The notes: generated by a model not told the origin, from the sequence alone. A stretch of 52,106 nt of DNA from Paraburkholderia sp. UYCP14C (GCF_004197395.1 NZ_SELS01000058.1:1-52106); one strand, 5' to 3'; numbered from the stretch's first letter, positions 8,669 to 18,180 are shown. A program made the numbers and translations.

Positions 8669-8811
8669 CGTCGATGCTGCTGCAAGGGTGAGGGCTGCGC
8701 GGCTTGCGTGGCGGGTCGTGCGTCGCACCCCGCGGTCCGCAATGGCCGCCGACGCGAAGCCGCGTGGCTTGTTGCGTCGCGTGCGCTGTACCGGGCCATT
8801 GGCACTACAAA

Positions 8812-8837
8812 AAAGCCGCCTTCAGGGAGGCGGCTCT
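8812..8837 (-). terminator. Terminator of tRNA-Gly
   Basis: A GCCGCCT / AGGCGGC hairpin is followed on the minus strand by six U's, just downstream of the tRNA-Gly 3' end. Confidence 0.8.
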
Positions 8838-8869
8838 TGCTGGATTCCGCTGAACACTCAGCCGGAAAG

Positions 8870-8943
8870 TGGAGCGGGCGATGGGAATCGAACCCACGGC
8901 TCTAGCTTGGGAAGCTAGGGTATTACCATTATACGACGCCCGC
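8870..8943 (-). tRNA. tRNA-Gly (anticodon CCC)
   Basis: This is a 74-nt class I cloverleaf including encoded CCA. The acceptor strands are GCGGGCG and CGCCCGC. The anticodon stem is CTAGC/GCTAG with loop TTCCCAA, so the anticodon is CCC. The T arm carries GGTTCGATTCC. It is followed by its own terminator. Confidence 0.94.
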
Positions 8944-9212
8944 AGAACGCGCAATTTTACAGGGTTTTGGGTGGTTTGGGCAGGGGGGAGGGTTGGGTGA
9001 GGCAGGCGGCGCCGGTGTGACGATTTCACGAAGTACTTGAGGGTGCCGCCCGGCTCGCGGCCGGATTCTGCTGGGCCTTTCCGAGTTCGCCTGGACTTCA
9101 GATCCGGGCTCCCGTTGCCGTTAACGCGGCTGGTGCCCTACGCCGTGAGCTTTCGCAACCGCAAGCTTGCACACCCCGGCGCTCCCCATCCCGATCGAGA
9201 GACTTTCCCAAG

Positions 9213-10913
9213 ATGCAGTGGTTTTCCAATCTGAAACTGAGCCAGAAGCTGGTCGGCTCGTTGATGCTGTGCGCGTTCGTGACCGCCATCGTCGGCACGG
9301 TCGGTGTGCTGAAGGTGCGCGAAGTCGCGACGATGCAAACCGAAATGTACGACCGCGAATTCGTGCCGGTGCGCGACGACGGCACCGCCGCCTGGCAGGC
9401 GGCGTCGCACTTCCGGCGCCTCTATTCGTACATCCTGAATCCGGATCCGGCCGGCCGCGCCGATACGGTGCGCCTGAATCACGGCGGTGAAGCGGCGATC
9501 CTGTCGGCGTTCGACTACGAGCGCAAGCACGCGACCACCGACGCGCAGAAGCAGTTGCAGAGCGACTTCGACGCCGCCTATCCGGCCTACATGAGTTCGG
9601 TCGCGAAGGTGATGGCGCTGGCCGACCAGGGTGATCAGACCGGCGCGCTCGCCGAGCTCAAATCGACCACCGACCCGCTGCACGTCAAGCTGCGCACGCT
9701 GATGATCAAGCTGTCGGACGTGCGTGACGAACTGGCCCGGCAGCGCGTCGCGAACGGCGTCGAGATGGTCCAGTCGGTGACGTGGTGGATCGGCAGCTGC
9801 GCGGTCGTCGGCGTCGCGATTGCGATCGGCCTCGGGCTGCTGGTGACGCGCGCGGTCGTGCGGCAGATCGGCGGCGAACCGGCCGAAGTCGCGAAGGTCG
9901 TCGAGCAAATCGCGGCCGGCGACCTGAGCCAGCGCCTGCACACCGGCGCCGCCGACGACGGCAGCATCCTGCGCGCGGTCGCGCACATGCAGGAGCGTCT
10001 CGCGACGACGATCGGCTCGATTCGCGAAAGCGCCGAGTCGGTCAGCATCGCGTCGCAGCAGATCGCGAGCGGCAACATCGATCTGTCCGCGCGCACCGAA
10101 GGGCAGGCCGCCTCGCTCGAACAGACCGCGGCGAGCATGTCGGAATTGACGCAGACGGTCAGCCGCAACAGCGACAACGCCCGCAACGCGAGCGCGCTCG
10201 CGACCCAGGCGGCGCAGGTCGCCAACACCGGCAACACCGCCGTCGAGGGCATGGTGCGGACCATCGGCGAGATCAGCGGCAGCTCGACGAAGATCTCCGA
10301 GATCACCGGCGTGATCGAGGGCATCGCGTTCCAGACCAATATTCTTGCGTTGAACGCGGCGGTCGAGGCGGCGCGCGCGGGCGAGCAGGGGCGCGGCTTC
10401 GCGGTGGTCGCGAGCGAGGTGCGCAATCTCGCGCAGCGCTCGGCGAGCGCGGCCAAGGAGATCAAGGAGATGATCACGACGTCGGTCGCGATCATCGAGG
10501 GCGGCACGCAGCAGGCCGCCGAAGTCAGCGCGACGATGGCGGATATCAAGGACGCGATCAACCGCGTGTCGGATATCGTCGGCGAGATCGCGACGGCTTC
10601 CGAAGAGCAGAACCGCAGCATCCATCAGGTCGGCCAGGCCGTCACGCAGATGGATGAGACTACCCAGCAGAACGCGGCGCTCGTCGAAGAGGCCGCGGCG
10701 GCCGCGCAATCGCTCGAAGCGCAGGCGCGCAAGATGAAAGAGACGGTGTCGGTGTTCCGCACGGGGGAGAGCCGCGGCTTTACGGCGGCCGTGCCGAAGC
10801 AGGCGGTGGCGCCGGCTCGGGCGTCGGCGCGCGTACGTGTCGACCAGCCGGCGTCGCCGCAGCCAGTGGTGGCGGCGACTGCGGCCGCGGATAGTGACTG
10901 GAGTACGTTCTGA
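9213..10913 (+). CDS. Methyl-accepting chemotaxis protein
   Basis: This is a 566-residue inner-membrane chemoreceptor that passes ligand signals to CheA/CheW. It has a first membrane segment at about 12-34, a periplasmic four-helix-bundle-like sensor with the [13 protein letters not shown] pattern, and a second membrane segment at about 190-212. A HAMP linker (about 213-265) and the cytoplasmic signalling hairpin follow; the hairpin tip is the conserved [20 protein letters not shown]. The last five residues, DWSTF, resemble the CheR/CheB tethering pentapeptide (xWxxF, NWETF in Tar). It stands alone, with no che genes nearby, so it probably works with a chemotaxis operon elsewhere. The ligand is unknown. 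Confidence 0.95.
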   Translation: MQWFSNLKLSQKLVGSLMLCAFVTAIVGTVGVLKVREVATMQTEMYDREFVPVRDDGTAAWQAASHFRRLYSYILNPDPAGRADTVRLNHGGEAAILSAFDYERKHATTDAQKQLQSDFDAAYPAYMSSVAKVMALADQGDQTGALAELKSTTDPLHVKLRTLMIKLSDVRDELARQRVANGVEMVQSVTWWIGSCAVVGVAIAIGLGLLVTRAVVRQIGGEPAEVAKVVEQIAAGDLSQRLHTGAADDGSILRAVAHMQERLATTIGSIRESAESVSIASQQIASGNIDLSARTEGQAASLEQTAASMSELTQTVSRNSDNARNASALATQAAQVANTGNTAVEGMVRTIGEISGSSTKISEITGVIEGIAFQTNILALNAAVEAARAGEQGRGFAVVASEVRNLAQRSASAAKEIKEMITTSVAIIEGGTQQAAEVSATMADIKDAINRVSDIVGEIATASEEQNRSIHQVGQAVTQMDETTQQNAALVEEAAAAAQSLEAQARKMKETVSVFRTGESRGFTAAVPKQAVAPARASARVRVDQPASPQPVVAATAAADSDWSTF

Positions 10914-11127
10914 TTCGCGGCTTGCCAACGAGCGCGGCGATCAGCGCCGCGCCATCGACGAATCGCGCGGCAAGCTGGAAATCGACCGACTGAGGCGCTC
11001 GAAGCCGCAACCACAATCGGCAGATACGAAAAAACCGCCGCATGCAGTCGCAAACGGCGGCATCTGAAGCGCGACGCGTGGCTCGAGGCCGCGCGTCAAC
11101 CCACCTCCATCTTCCCGCGCGATCGGC

Positions 11128-11691
11128 TCAGATCACAAAATAAGTCAGCTGGACCGCCGCGCGCGTGACGACCATCTGCAGCACCTGCACGATCACGAAC
11201 AGCAGGATCGGCGACAGATCGAGCCCGCCGAACTTCGGCAGCACGCGGCGCAGCGGATTCAGAAACGGCGCGGTCAGCTGATAGAGAATCGGCATCGCCG
11301 GCGAGCGCGGATTGAGCCACGACAGCAGCGCCATGATGATGGTCATCCAGATGATCAGGTTGAGCGCCCATTTGATCGCGGTGAGCACCGCGACGATCAG
11401 CAGCGTCGGCACGAGCGTCAGCGGATCGGCACCGGTCAGCACGATCATCAGGACGACGTAGATAATCGCGGCGATCAGCGTCGCGACCACGCTCGCCCAG
11501 TCGATCCTGCGCGTGCTCGGCAGGATGTGCCGCAGAGGCAGCACGATCCAGTTGGTCGCCTGCAGCACGGCGTTCGAGACCGGGTTGTACGGCGGCAGGC
11601 GCACGACCTGCAGCCACGCGCGCAACAGCAGCGCCGCGCCGAACAAAGTGAAAACGGTATTGAGCAGAAAACGGGCGATATCGCCAAACAT
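11128..11691 (-). CDS. YggT family membrane protein
   Basis: This is a 187-residue integral membrane protein with two YggT repeats, each a hydrophobic pair around an LR.ILPS/LRRVLPK motif (residues about 55-65 and 148-156). Burkholderia-type YggT proteins contain two such repeats. The family is linked to cell division/envelope functions and osmotic-shock tolerance in other bacteria, but the molecular role is unsettled. No operon partner is visible; proC/yggS, common neighbours elsewhere, are not here. Confidence 0.9.
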   Translation of the reverse strand: MFGDIARFLLNTVFTLFGAALLLRAWLQVVRLPPYNPVSNAVLQATNWIVLPLRHILPSTRRIDWASVVATLIAAIIYVVLMIVLTGADPLTLVPTLLIVAVLTAIKWALNLIIWMTIIMALLSWLNPRSPAMPILYQLTAPFLNPLRRVLPKFGGLDLSPILLFVIVQVLQMVVTRAAVQLTYFVI

Positions 11692-11858
11692 CTCGTGTCC
11701 TTATGCTTCTGATGAGCTTTTGATGACGGCCGTCGAGGGCCGCGGGCTGCCGGCGTCGCCCGATCGGTGCGCACCGGCGGTTTTCTGGAGTTACCCGGTT
11801 AGCCAACCGGAGGGTCGACGCCATTGCGCGCCGCCAACCGGTGGCTGTCTGTCCGGCA

Positions 11859-12179
11859 TCACACGGAAATCCGGACCTCGCTGATCAGGATCGTGCCGTT
11901 GCCGCCGTCGGTGTAGTTCGGGATATCCGCTAAAAGTTGCTCGGACGCGGGCTTGAACACTTTATAGAAGTCGTCCGCGCTGTCGAACAGGAAGTGACCC
12001 GCGGCCACATAAGGCGGCGGCGTGCCGGGTGGCCCGGCGTTGAGGCCCGCGTCGACCGACCAGCCTTTCAGCGCCGGCCCGAACAGCTTCGCCGCGAGCG
12101 GCATATGGGTCGCGCAGTAGTAGTCCATGTCGAAGCGGCCATTTTCCCGGTACGGGTAGAGGATGCTGACCTTGATCAT
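11859..12179 (-). CDS. EthD family protein
   Basis: This 106-residue single-domain ferredoxin-like fold has the EthD signature: MIKVSILYPYREN..FDMDYYCATHMPLA at the start and FLFDSADDFYKVF in the middle. EthD proteins form dimeric alpha+beta barrels. The founding member is needed for ethyl-tert-butyl-ether degradation, but most members have unknown substrates. It lies about 100 bases downstream of the DUF2520 gene on the same strand and may be co-transcribed with it. Confidence 0.9.
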   Translation of the reverse strand: MIKVSILYPYRENGRFDMDYYCATHMPLAAKLFGPALKGWSVDAGLNAGPPGTPPPYVAAGHFLFDSADDFYKVFKPASEQLLADIPNYTDGGNGTILISEVRISV

Positions 12180-12275
12180 TGTGCGTTCTCGTCTGTTGAT
12201 CCCGAAGCGCGGCGCCGGTCGTCGCGGGGTTCGCGTGTGGTTCGTCCGGCGTGCCGGACGTCACATTATCACGGC

Positions 12276-13211
12276 TTACTTGACGCTTGCACCTGCCGCG
12301 GCCTGATTCAGCGAGCGGCCGAGCGATTCTTCCACGGCTTCGGAGATCGCTTCAATCGACGCGGGCGGCGCGGCGCGCCGTCGGGCGAGGTTGACCGCGC
12401 GGCGCGTCAGCAGTCCGTACAGCGCGGCATGGTCGCCGGCGAAGCTTTCGAGCAGCGCAAGCTGCTTCTCGACGACCCCCGTGTCGCCGCGCGAAACCGG
12501 CCCCGCGAGCGCGTTCGGCAGGCCTTTGTCGCGCGCCGTTTCGATCGTGCCGGCGAGCATCGGCAGCAGCGCACGCAACGCGTCGTCCTCGGCGAAGCCG
12601 AGCGTGCGCCACAACGCGACGCATTCGGCGAGGCTGCACAGCGCAAAGCTCGCCGCGTAGTGCGCGGCGGCGTGATACAGCATGCGGCCGCCCGCCGGAA
12701 TCGACAGCGGATGACAGCGCAGCGCGAGCGCGAGCGCGGTCAGCGTCTCTTTCAGCGCGCCGTCGGCTTCGATCGTCACCGAGCAGCCGACGATCCGCTC
12801 GAGATCGGCGAGCTCGCCGCTAAATAGATACAGCGGATGAAAGCCGCCGATCGCCGCGCCCTGATCGCGCGCCGGGGCGAGCAGTTCGACCGGCGAGGCG
12901 CCGCTGCAGTGCACGAGCGCTTTGCCGGGGTGGCCTGCCGCATCGCGTCCAAAGCGGAGTGTGTGCGCTGTCGTACCGATGCTGTCGTCGGGAACGGCTA
13001 AAAAAACGATATCGGCGGCGTCGACGACCTGTTGCGGGTCGTCAGAGGCCGCGCAGTGTGCAATCTGGACGGCGAGCCGGCGCGCGGAATCGGCCGAGCG
13101 GCTCGCCACCGCGGTGACCGGGTAGCCGGCGCGCGCAAACGCGAGCGCGAGACAACGCGCGAGCCGCCCCGCGCCGATGAAGCCGACGCGCGGCAAGGAA
13201 GACTGGGACAT
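12276..13211 (-). CDS. DUF2520/Rossmann-type NAD(P)-binding protein
   Basis: This 311-residue protein has an N-terminal Rossmann fold (VGFIGAGRLA, residues 10-18) like F420-dependent reductases and ProC-type dehydrogenases. The C-terminal helical DUF2520 domain includes ALVHCSGA, GGFHPLYLFSG and HAAAHYAASFA. The pair is seen in proteins proposed to be short-chain oxidoreductases of unknown substrate. I chose the ATG at 13211 because GGAG lies about ten bases before it and homologues start at the Rossmann fold; the frame is open upstream to 13376 with no signal. Confidence 0.9.
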   Translation of the reverse strand: MSQSSLPRVGFIGAGRLARCLALAFARAGYPVTAVASRSADSARRLAVQIAHCAASDDPQQVVDAADIVFLAVPDDSIGTTAHTLRFGRDAAGHPGKALVHCSGASPVELLAPARDQGAAIGGFHPLYLFSGELADLERIVGCSVTIEADGALKETLTALALALRCHPLSIPAGGRMLYHAAAHYAASFALCSLAECVALWRTLGFAEDDALRALLPMLAGTIETARDKGLPNALAGPVSRGDTGVVEKQLALLESFAGDHAALYGLLTRRAVNLARRRAAPPASIEAISEAVEESLGRSLNQAAAGASVK

Positions 13212-13486
13212 GGTCACCTGCTCCGGACGGATCGTGTGAACGGGAAAGCAGCAGTATCGCGCATCCGCCGAAGCGCGGGCGTGATCCGGCCCCCTGCATG
13301 GATCGACAGCTGTCGTCGGATGAGTTTGCGGGCGATATGGCGCCAGTGGTCGGTCATCGGGTGGCGCGACGCCCACGGGTGTGAAAACTGCTCACAATCG
13401 CAGTAACAGGAATAGTGGTCGATGCACCGGTTTTGACAGTCGTATTTTCGTACTTCGTTCGCATTCGGAAATTCGGGAGGGTAGCG

Positions 13487-13648
13487 ATGAGTATTTTTTC
13501 TTACCGAAAACACTTGCGGTTCCTGACGCACGCCCAGCGCCGTCGCTGGTGGGATCAGAGAAAGCGCCTGACGCCGCGTGTGCGGATCAGCGGCGCATAC
13601 GTGCCGCCCAACGTGTCCCGCGAATTCGTGTACGTGAAGGTCGGCTAG
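13487..13648 (+). CDS. Small basic protein of 53 residues
   Basis: The function is unknown. The start ATG is preceded by GGGAGGG five bases away, a very strong ribosome-binding site, and the gene ends just before a clear terminator, so expression is likely. The product is Arg/Lys-rich with aromatic residues (FSYRKHLRFLTHAQRRRWW, then QRKRLTPRVRISGAYVPPN). It has no membrane segment and no cysteines. It may bind nucleic acid or a ribosome, but that is a guess from charge alone. Confidence 0.75.
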   Translation: MSIFSYRKHLRFLTHAQRRRWWDQRKRLTPRVRISGAYVPPNVSREFVYVKVG

Positions 13649-13672
13649 TCACGCGGTCTTTGCAGGTGAGAA

Positions 13673-13708
13673 AATGCCCGGCTCGAGCCATCGAGCCGGG
13701 CATTTCTT
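13673..13708 (+). terminator. Terminator after the 53-aa gene
   Basis: A 14-bp stem AATGCCCGGCTCGA / TCGAGCCGGGCATT with a 4-base loop is followed by TTCTT. It ends 25-60 bases after the small basic gene. Confidence 0.85.
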
Positions 13709-14036
13709 ATTGGGAAATTCCTTCCGGCTGTCAGGATTGAATCGAATTTGTAATTAAAGTTTACCGATGCGCGAACTCAAGCCCGCGCACTCGATCAGAC
13801 CTAACGACGGGGCGGCCCGTCGCTCGCATACAACCCCTTGATTCCCAGCTGATTTTGCTGTCGTCGCGGCGGTGCGTGGGCGCGCTCGCGCGATGCTCGG
13901 CAAAACGCTCCGGCTTGTCCTTGCAATTTGCAACAAATGCGAACAATTCGGGTGGGGCTTTTTAGATACATTGATTCAACAGCATGCGAAGCATGCGCTG
14001 TCGGCGACCTTGGCAGGCCGCGCTAGGAGAATAGAA
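13709..14036. other. Intergenic, no gene seen
   Basis: About 330 bases between the terminator and the next gene. The 3' part (13975-13998) holds GCATGCGAAGCATGC, a near palindrome. The AT-rich run near 13735-13760 may hold a promoter, but no clear -35/-10 pair was found. Confidence 0.4.
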
Positions 14037-14354
14037 GTGAAAAAGATCGTTCCGTTTGTCGTTGCAGCCGCACTCGGCTTGGGACTTGCCGGGGCTGCTG
14101 AGGCAGGTGTTTCCGTCGGTATCGGCCTTGGGGTGCCGATCGCGCCGGCCTACCCGGTCTATGCGGCGCCGCCGCCTGTCTATTACGCGCCGCCGCCCCC
14201 GCCGGTGTACGCGCCGCCGGTCGTGGTCGCACCGGCTCCGGTAGTGGTTGGGGGCTATTACGGTTATGGCCACCCTTACTATCGTGGCTACTACCACGGC
14301 TACCATGGCTACTATCGCGGCTACGGGCACGGCTACGGATACTATCGCCGCTAA
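14037..14354 (+). CDS. Exported Pro-rich and Gly/Tyr/His-rich protein
   Basis: This is a 105-residue secreted low-complexity protein. The GTG start follows AGGAGA by six bases. A Sec signal peptide (MKKIVPFVVAAALGLGLAGAAEAG, cleavage after AEA) leads to a proline-rich middle (YAPPPPPVYAPP) and a C-terminal tail of repeated GYY, HGY and YRG units. Tyrosine-, glycine- and histidine-rich tails like this occur in many beta- and gammaproteobacterial exported proteins annotated only as hypothetical. Metal binding or surface association is possible but untested. It is monocistronic as far as can be seen. Confidence 0.85.
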   Translation: MKKIVPFVVAAALGLGLAGAAEAGVSVGIGLGVPIAPAYPVYAAPPPVYYAPPPPPVYAPPVVVAPAPVVVGGYYGYGHPYYRGYYHGYHGYYRGYGHGYGYYRR

Positions 14355-14556
14355 GTGCGGGCGCGCATGACGCGCGGGAATGACGACGGCGTAACGCCGG
14401 CTTGCGCCGGGTTACGCCGTTTCAATTTGCGTCGCCGGTTTTTTGCGTTGCTCAGCGTGGTCGGTTGGTGCCGCGCGGCCGCGCGAGCGCCGTTCCAAAG
14501 CATCGGTGAAGCTGGGAGAATGTGTGTTTCGCCACCGCTCCAGGAGAGTTTCGCCG

Positions 14557-15522
14557 ATGCAAGCGCTTCCCGCTCCCACTTTCGATGACGTCCTCGACGC
14601 CGCCGCGCGTCTCGAAGGCGTCGCGCACCGTACCCCCGTTCTGACGTCGAGCACGTTCGACGAGCGCACCGGCGCGTCGGTGTTCTTCAAGTGCGAAAAC
14701 TTCCAGCGCATGGGCGCGTTCAAGTTCCGCGGCGCGTACAACGCGATTTCGCATTTCGACGCGGAGCAGCGCAAGGCGGGGGTGCTGACCTATTCGTCGG
14801 GCAATCACGCGCAGGCGATCGCGCTGTCGGCGCGCCTCGCCGGCATACACGCGACGATCGTGATGCCGCACGACGCGCCCGAGGCCAAGGTCGCCGCGAC
14901 CAAAGGCTACGGCGGCGAAGTGATCAGCTACGACCGCTACAAGGAAAATCGCGAGGAAATCGGCCGCCGGCTTGCCGAGGAGCGCGGCATGACGCTGATT
15001 CCGCCGTACGATCATCCGCACGTGATCGCCGGGCAGGGCACCGCGGTCAAAGAGCTGATCGACGAAACCGGTCCGCTCGACATGTTGTTCGTGCCCCTCG
15101 GCGGCGGAGGGTTGATCAGCGGCAGCGCGTTGTCGGCGGCCGCGCTGAGCCCGGCTTGTACGGTGATCGGCATCGAGCCCGAGGCGGGCAACGACGGCCA
15201 GCAGTCGCTCGCACGCGGCGAGATCGTTCATATCGACGCGCCGCGCACGATCGCCGATGGCGCCGCCTCGACGCATCTGGGCCATTACACGTTTGCGGTC
15301 ATCCGCCAGCGGGTCGCGCGAATCGAAACGGTCAGTGATACGCAGTTGATCGACACGATGCGCTTTTTCGCGCAGCGCATGAAGATCGTCGTCGAACCGA
15401 CCGGCTGCCTCGCGGCGGCAGCGGTACTGAACGGCATCGTGCCGGTGAACGGCAAGCGCGTCGGCGTGGTGGTGAGCGGCGGCAACGTCGATCTGCCGAA
15501 GCTCGCGCAGTACCTCGCATGA
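14557..15522 (+). CDS. PLP-dependent threonine/serine dehydratase
   Basis: This 321-residue fold-type II PLP enzyme of the threonine ammonia-lyase/serine racemase group is cytoplasmic. The PLP lysine is K56 in MGAFKFRGA, the substrate loop SGNHAQ is at 81-86, and the phosphate-binding GGGGL loop is at about 182-187. It lacks the C-terminal regulatory ACT domains of biosynthetic IlvA. It is therefore a catabolic type: threonine/serine dehydratase, serine racemase or threo-3-hydroxyaspartate dehydratase. The ATG at 14557 follows CAGGAGAG; homologues start here although the frame is open to 14443. A terminator follows directly. Confidence 0.9.
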   Translation: MQALPAPTFDDVLDAAARLEGVAHRTPVLTSSTFDERTGASVFFKCENFQRMGAFKFRGAYNAISHFDAEQRKAGVLTYSSGNHAQAIALSARLAGIHATIVMPHDAPEAKVAATKGYGGEVISYDRYKENREEIGRRLAEERGMTLIPPYDHPHVIAGQGTAVKELIDETGPLDMLFVPLGGGGLISGSALSAAALSPACTVIGIEPEAGNDGQQSLARGEIVHIDAPRTIADGAASTHLGHYTFAVIRQRVARIETVSDTQLIDTMRFFAQRMKIVVEPTGCLAAAAVLNGIVPVNGKRVGVVVSGGNVDLPKLAQYLA

Positions 15523-15545
15523 GCGGCTCACGTCGCATCGCATGA

Positions 15546-15582
15546 ATGAAAAACGGCTCGCCGAGGCGAGCCGTTTTTTTGT
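15546..15582 (+). terminator. Bidirectional terminator after the dehydratase gene
   Basis: A nearly perfect inverted repeat ACGGCTCGCC / GGCGAGCCGT is flanked by A's and seven T's. It lies between convergent genes and can serve both. Confidence 0.9.
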
Positions 15583-15594
15583 CCATGAGCCGTT

Positions 15595-16275
15595 TCAGCT
15601 GGTCACTTGGAATGTGCTTTGCACGATCAGATCGTGATACCCGTTGACGATCACGCTGTACGAGAAATACGCGAACAACAGCGCCGACAGAACGTGACAC
15701 GCGCGCAGCAGACCGCTGCCCGCACGCTTGCGTCCCTGGCTGCCGAGTCCGCAAATAAAAACCGTCCAGCACAGGCCGCCGAGAAAGAAGCCGCCGAGGA
15801 AGATCAGCGCGGTCGTCGGGCTGGTTGCGCCGGCCTTCGCGATCAGCGCGCCGCCGACCGCCGCGAACCACAGGATCGCCGACGGCGACGACACCGCGAG
15901 CAGCACGCCGCGCACGAACCCGCGCCACGGAGACTGATGCGGCGTTGCCGTAATGCCTTCGCCGGCAACGGCTGGCGCCGTGGCCGGGAACATCGCTTCA
16001 CGCGCCATCTTCCAGGTGAGAAACAGCAGGATCGCCGCGCCGCCGATCCACACGACCCAGCGCACCGATTCGAACTGCAGCAGCGCGGCCATGCCCGCGA
16101 GCGCCAGCGTCGCGTAAATCAGATCGCCGACGCACGAGCCGAGGCCGAGCCAGAAGCCCGGCCGGAAGCCGTGCGACAGCGTTAGCGAAATGATCGCGAC
16201 GTTGACGAGACCGATATCGAGGCACAGCGACAAGGACAGAAAAAAACCGTCCGACATCATTGAAAAAGCGTGCAT
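15595..16275 (-). CDS. LysE/RhtB family exporter
   Basis: This is a membrane transporter of about 226 residues with six hydrophobic segments. The N-terminal half carries the LysE pattern (SLCLDIGLVNVAIISLTLSHGFRPGFWLGLGSCVGD) and the second half NPKA-like features are replaced by SPSAILWFAAVGGAL. The family exports amino acids such as lysine, arginine, homoserine or threonine. The substrate is not predictable here. An upstream in-frame ATG at 16362 would overlap the end of ubiD on the same strand. I prefer 16275, or 16260, nearer the first membrane helix. Confidence 0.9.
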   Translation of the reverse strand: MHAFSMMSDGFFLSLSLCLDIGLVNVAIISLTLSHGFRPGFWLGLGSCVGDLIYATLALAGMAALLQFESVRWVVWIGGAAILLFLTWKMAREAMFPATAPAVAGEGITATPHQSPWRGFVRGVLLAVSSPSAILWFAAVGGALIAKAGATSPTTALIFLGGFFLGGLCWTVFICGLGSQGRKRAGSGLLRACHVLSALLFAYFSYSVIVNGYHDLIVQSTFQVTS

Positions 16276-16321
16276 CCGCGCGAGCGCTCCATCCGTTATT
16301 GATTGTGTTGTCCGGCGCGCG

Positions 16322-17896
16322 TTACAGGCCGAGGCCCAACTCGTTCCACAAGCTATCGACACGCTGTTTGACCGCGTCGTCCATCACGATCGGGCGGCCC
16401 CATTCGCGGTCGGTTTCGCCCGGCCACTTGTTGGTCGCGTCGAGCCCCATCTTCGAGCCGAGGCCGGCCACCGGCGACGCGAAATCGAGATAGTCGATCG
16501 GCGTGCGGTCGACGAGCACCGTGTCGCGCGTCGGGTCCACCCGTGTGGTGATCGCCCAGATCACTTCCTTCCAGTCGCGGATATTGACGTCCTCGTCGAC
16601 GACGACGATGAACTTCGTATACATGAACTGCCGCAGGAAGCTCCACACGCCGAACATCACGCGTTTCGCATGACCGGGGTAGCTCTTCTTCATCTGCACG
16701 ATCGCCATGCGGTAGCTGCAGCCTTCGGGCGGCAGATAGAAGTCCGTGATCTCGGTGAACTGCTTCTGCAGCAGCGGCACGAACACTTCGTTCAGCGCGA
16801 CGCCGAGCACCGCGGGCTCGTCGGGCGGCTTGCCGGTGTAGGTGGAGTGATAGATCGCGTCGCGGCGCATCGTGATGCGCTCGACCGTGAAGACCGGGAA
16901 CCACTCCTGTTCGTTGTAGTAGCCGGTGTGATCGCCGTACGGGCCTTCGAGCGCGTGTTCGTACATGGCTGAGGCACCCTTCGACGGGCGCGGCGGTGCG
17001 CCGTCCGGAGCGGGCGACGGCGCGCCTTCCTGCGGATAGATGAAGCCCTCGAGCACGATCTCGGCGCGCGCGGGCACCTGCAGACCGTCGACGCCCGGCG
17101 TGATGCATTTCGCGAGCTCGGTGCGCCCGCCGCGCAGCAGCCCGGCGAACTGGTATTCGGACAGCGTGTCGGGCACCGGGGTGACGGCGCCGAGAATCGT
17201 CGCCGGGTCGGCGCCGAGCACGACGGCCACCGGATACGGCTTGCCGGGATTTTTCAGCGCGAACTCGCGGAAATCGAGCGCGCCGCCGCGATGCGCGAGC
17301 CAGCGCATGATCAGTTTGTTACGCCCGATTAGCTGCTGGCGATAGATGCCTAGGTTTTGTCGGCTCTTGTTCGGCCCTTTCGTGACGGTCAGACCCCAAG
17401 TGATCAGCGGGCCCGCATCGCCGGGCCAGCAGGTCTGGATGGGCAACCTGGCGAGGTCGACATCGTTGCCTTCCCAGACGATTTCCTGGCAGGGCGGCGC
17501 GCTGACCGTCTTCGGCGCCATGTCCCACACCGCCTTCGCCAGCGACAGCAGCTTGCCGGCGTCCTTGAGCCCTTTCGGCGGCTCGGGTTCTTTCAGCGCG
17601 GAGAGCAGCCGGCCAACGTCGCGTAGCGATTCGAGCGCCGACTGGTCGCCGGCGCCGGCTTCGGCATCGATGCCCATGCCGAGCGCGACGCGACGCGGCG
17701 TGCCGAACAGGTTGCCGAGCACCGGGAACGTATGCCGCTCGGTGTTCTCGAACAACAGTGCTGGGCCGCCCGCGCGCAGCACGCGGTCGCACAGTTCGGT
17801 CATTTCAAGATTCGGCGACACCTTTTGCGAGATTCGGCGTAATTCACCGATCGTCTCGAGGCGGCCGATGAAATCGCGCAAGTCTTTGTATTTCAT
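16322..17896 (-). CDS. ubiD: 4-hydroxy-3-polyprenylbenzoate decarboxylase
   Basis: This 524-residue UbiD enzyme removes the ring carboxyl from octaprenyl-hydroxybenzoate in ubiquinone synthesis, using the prenylated FMN made by UbiX. Family hallmarks are present: [14 protein letters not shown] at the start, [31 protein letters not shown], and the catalytic-region acids near [13 protein letters not shown] (active-site E...D area). The length matches E. coli UbiD (497) and its relatives. I chose the ATG at 17896, where family members begin, rather than the upstream in-frame GTG/ATG. ubiX is not in the window. The 600 bases upstream contain the structured RNA region read on the other strand. Confidence 0.97.
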   Translation of the reverse strand: MKYKDLRDFIGRLETIGELRRISQKVSPNLEMTELCDRVLRAGGPALLFENTERHTFPVLGNLFGTPRRVALGMGIDAEAGAGDQSALESLRDVGRLLSALKEPEPPKGLKDAGKLLSLAKAVWDMAPKTVSAPPCQEIVWEGNDVDLARLPIQTCWPGDAGPLITWGLTVTKGPNKSRQNLGIYRQQLIGRNKLIMRWLAHRGGALDFREFALKNPGKPYPVAVVLGADPATILGAVTPVPDTLSEYQFAGLLRGGRTELAKCITPGVDGLQVPARAEIVLEGFIYPQEGAPSPAPDGAPPRPSKGASAMYEHALEGPYGDHTGYYNEQEWFPVFTVERITMRRDAIYHSTYTGKPPDEPAVLGVALNEVFVPLLQKQFTEITDFYLPPEGCSYRMAIVQMKKSYPGHAKRVMFGVWSFLRQFMYTKFIVVVDEDVNIRDWKEVIWAITTRVDPTRDTVLVDRTPIDYLDFASPVAGLGSKMGLDATNKWPGETDREWGRPIVMDDAVKQRVDSLWNELGLGL

Positions 17897-18058
17897 CTGT
17901 GACGGTTCAGGGCCGCATGCACGGCGCATAGGACTGGGAGCGCAGCAGGAACGGCGGCGGAGCCGGTCCGGCGGAAAAAAGCGATTGTCGATTTTACCTG
18001 CGTTAGCTAGCGCACGTAGATCAACCAAACGGTCTATTCCGAAGAGCTAGGGTCGGAT

Positions 18059-18093
18059 CGCCCGAAACGCGCATAGAGCGCGGTTTTCGGGCG
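18059..18093. repeat. Long imperfect inverted repeat upstream of ubiD
   Basis: CGCCCGAAA-CGCGC (18059-18072) can pair with GCGCGGTTTTCGGGCG (18078-18093) around the loop ATAGA, with small bulges. It sits about 160 bases upstream of ubiD and just before a palindrome. It might be a terminator on either strand or an extragenic palindrome. Confidence 0.55.
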
Positions 18094-18095
18094 AC

Positions 18096-18108
18096 TGAAC
18101 ACTGTTCA
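18096..18108. promoter_or_regulatory. Perfect 13-base palindrome, possible operator
   Basis: TGAACACTGTTCA is a perfect 6-1-6 inverted repeat. It lies 38 bases upstream of the -35 box of the small-RNA promoter and about 200 bases upstream of ubiD. The spacing suits a dimeric regulator, but the protein is not known. Confidence 0.4.
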
Positions 18109-18145
18109 TAATTACAATTAGTTATAGTTTTTGCATTCTATAGTG

Positions 18146-18174
18146 TTGACGATCTATAAAACCGTGCATAGAAT
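18146..18174 (+). promoter_or_regulatory. Strong sigma-70 promoter of the candidate ncRNA
   Basis: TTGACG (18146-18151), an exact 17-base spacer and TAGAAT (18169-18174) together match the consensus in 10 of 12 positions. The predicted start is near 18181. The surrounding 70 bases are AT-rich, unlike the rest of the window. Confidence 0.75.
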
Positions 18175-18180
18175 CCGTCC

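Noticed and set aside
9138-10928. 596-codon frame antisense to the chemoreceptor
   Set aside because: Composition is dominated by Arg, Asp, His and Leu, with no domain; it mirrors the codon structure of the chemoreceptor on the other strand.
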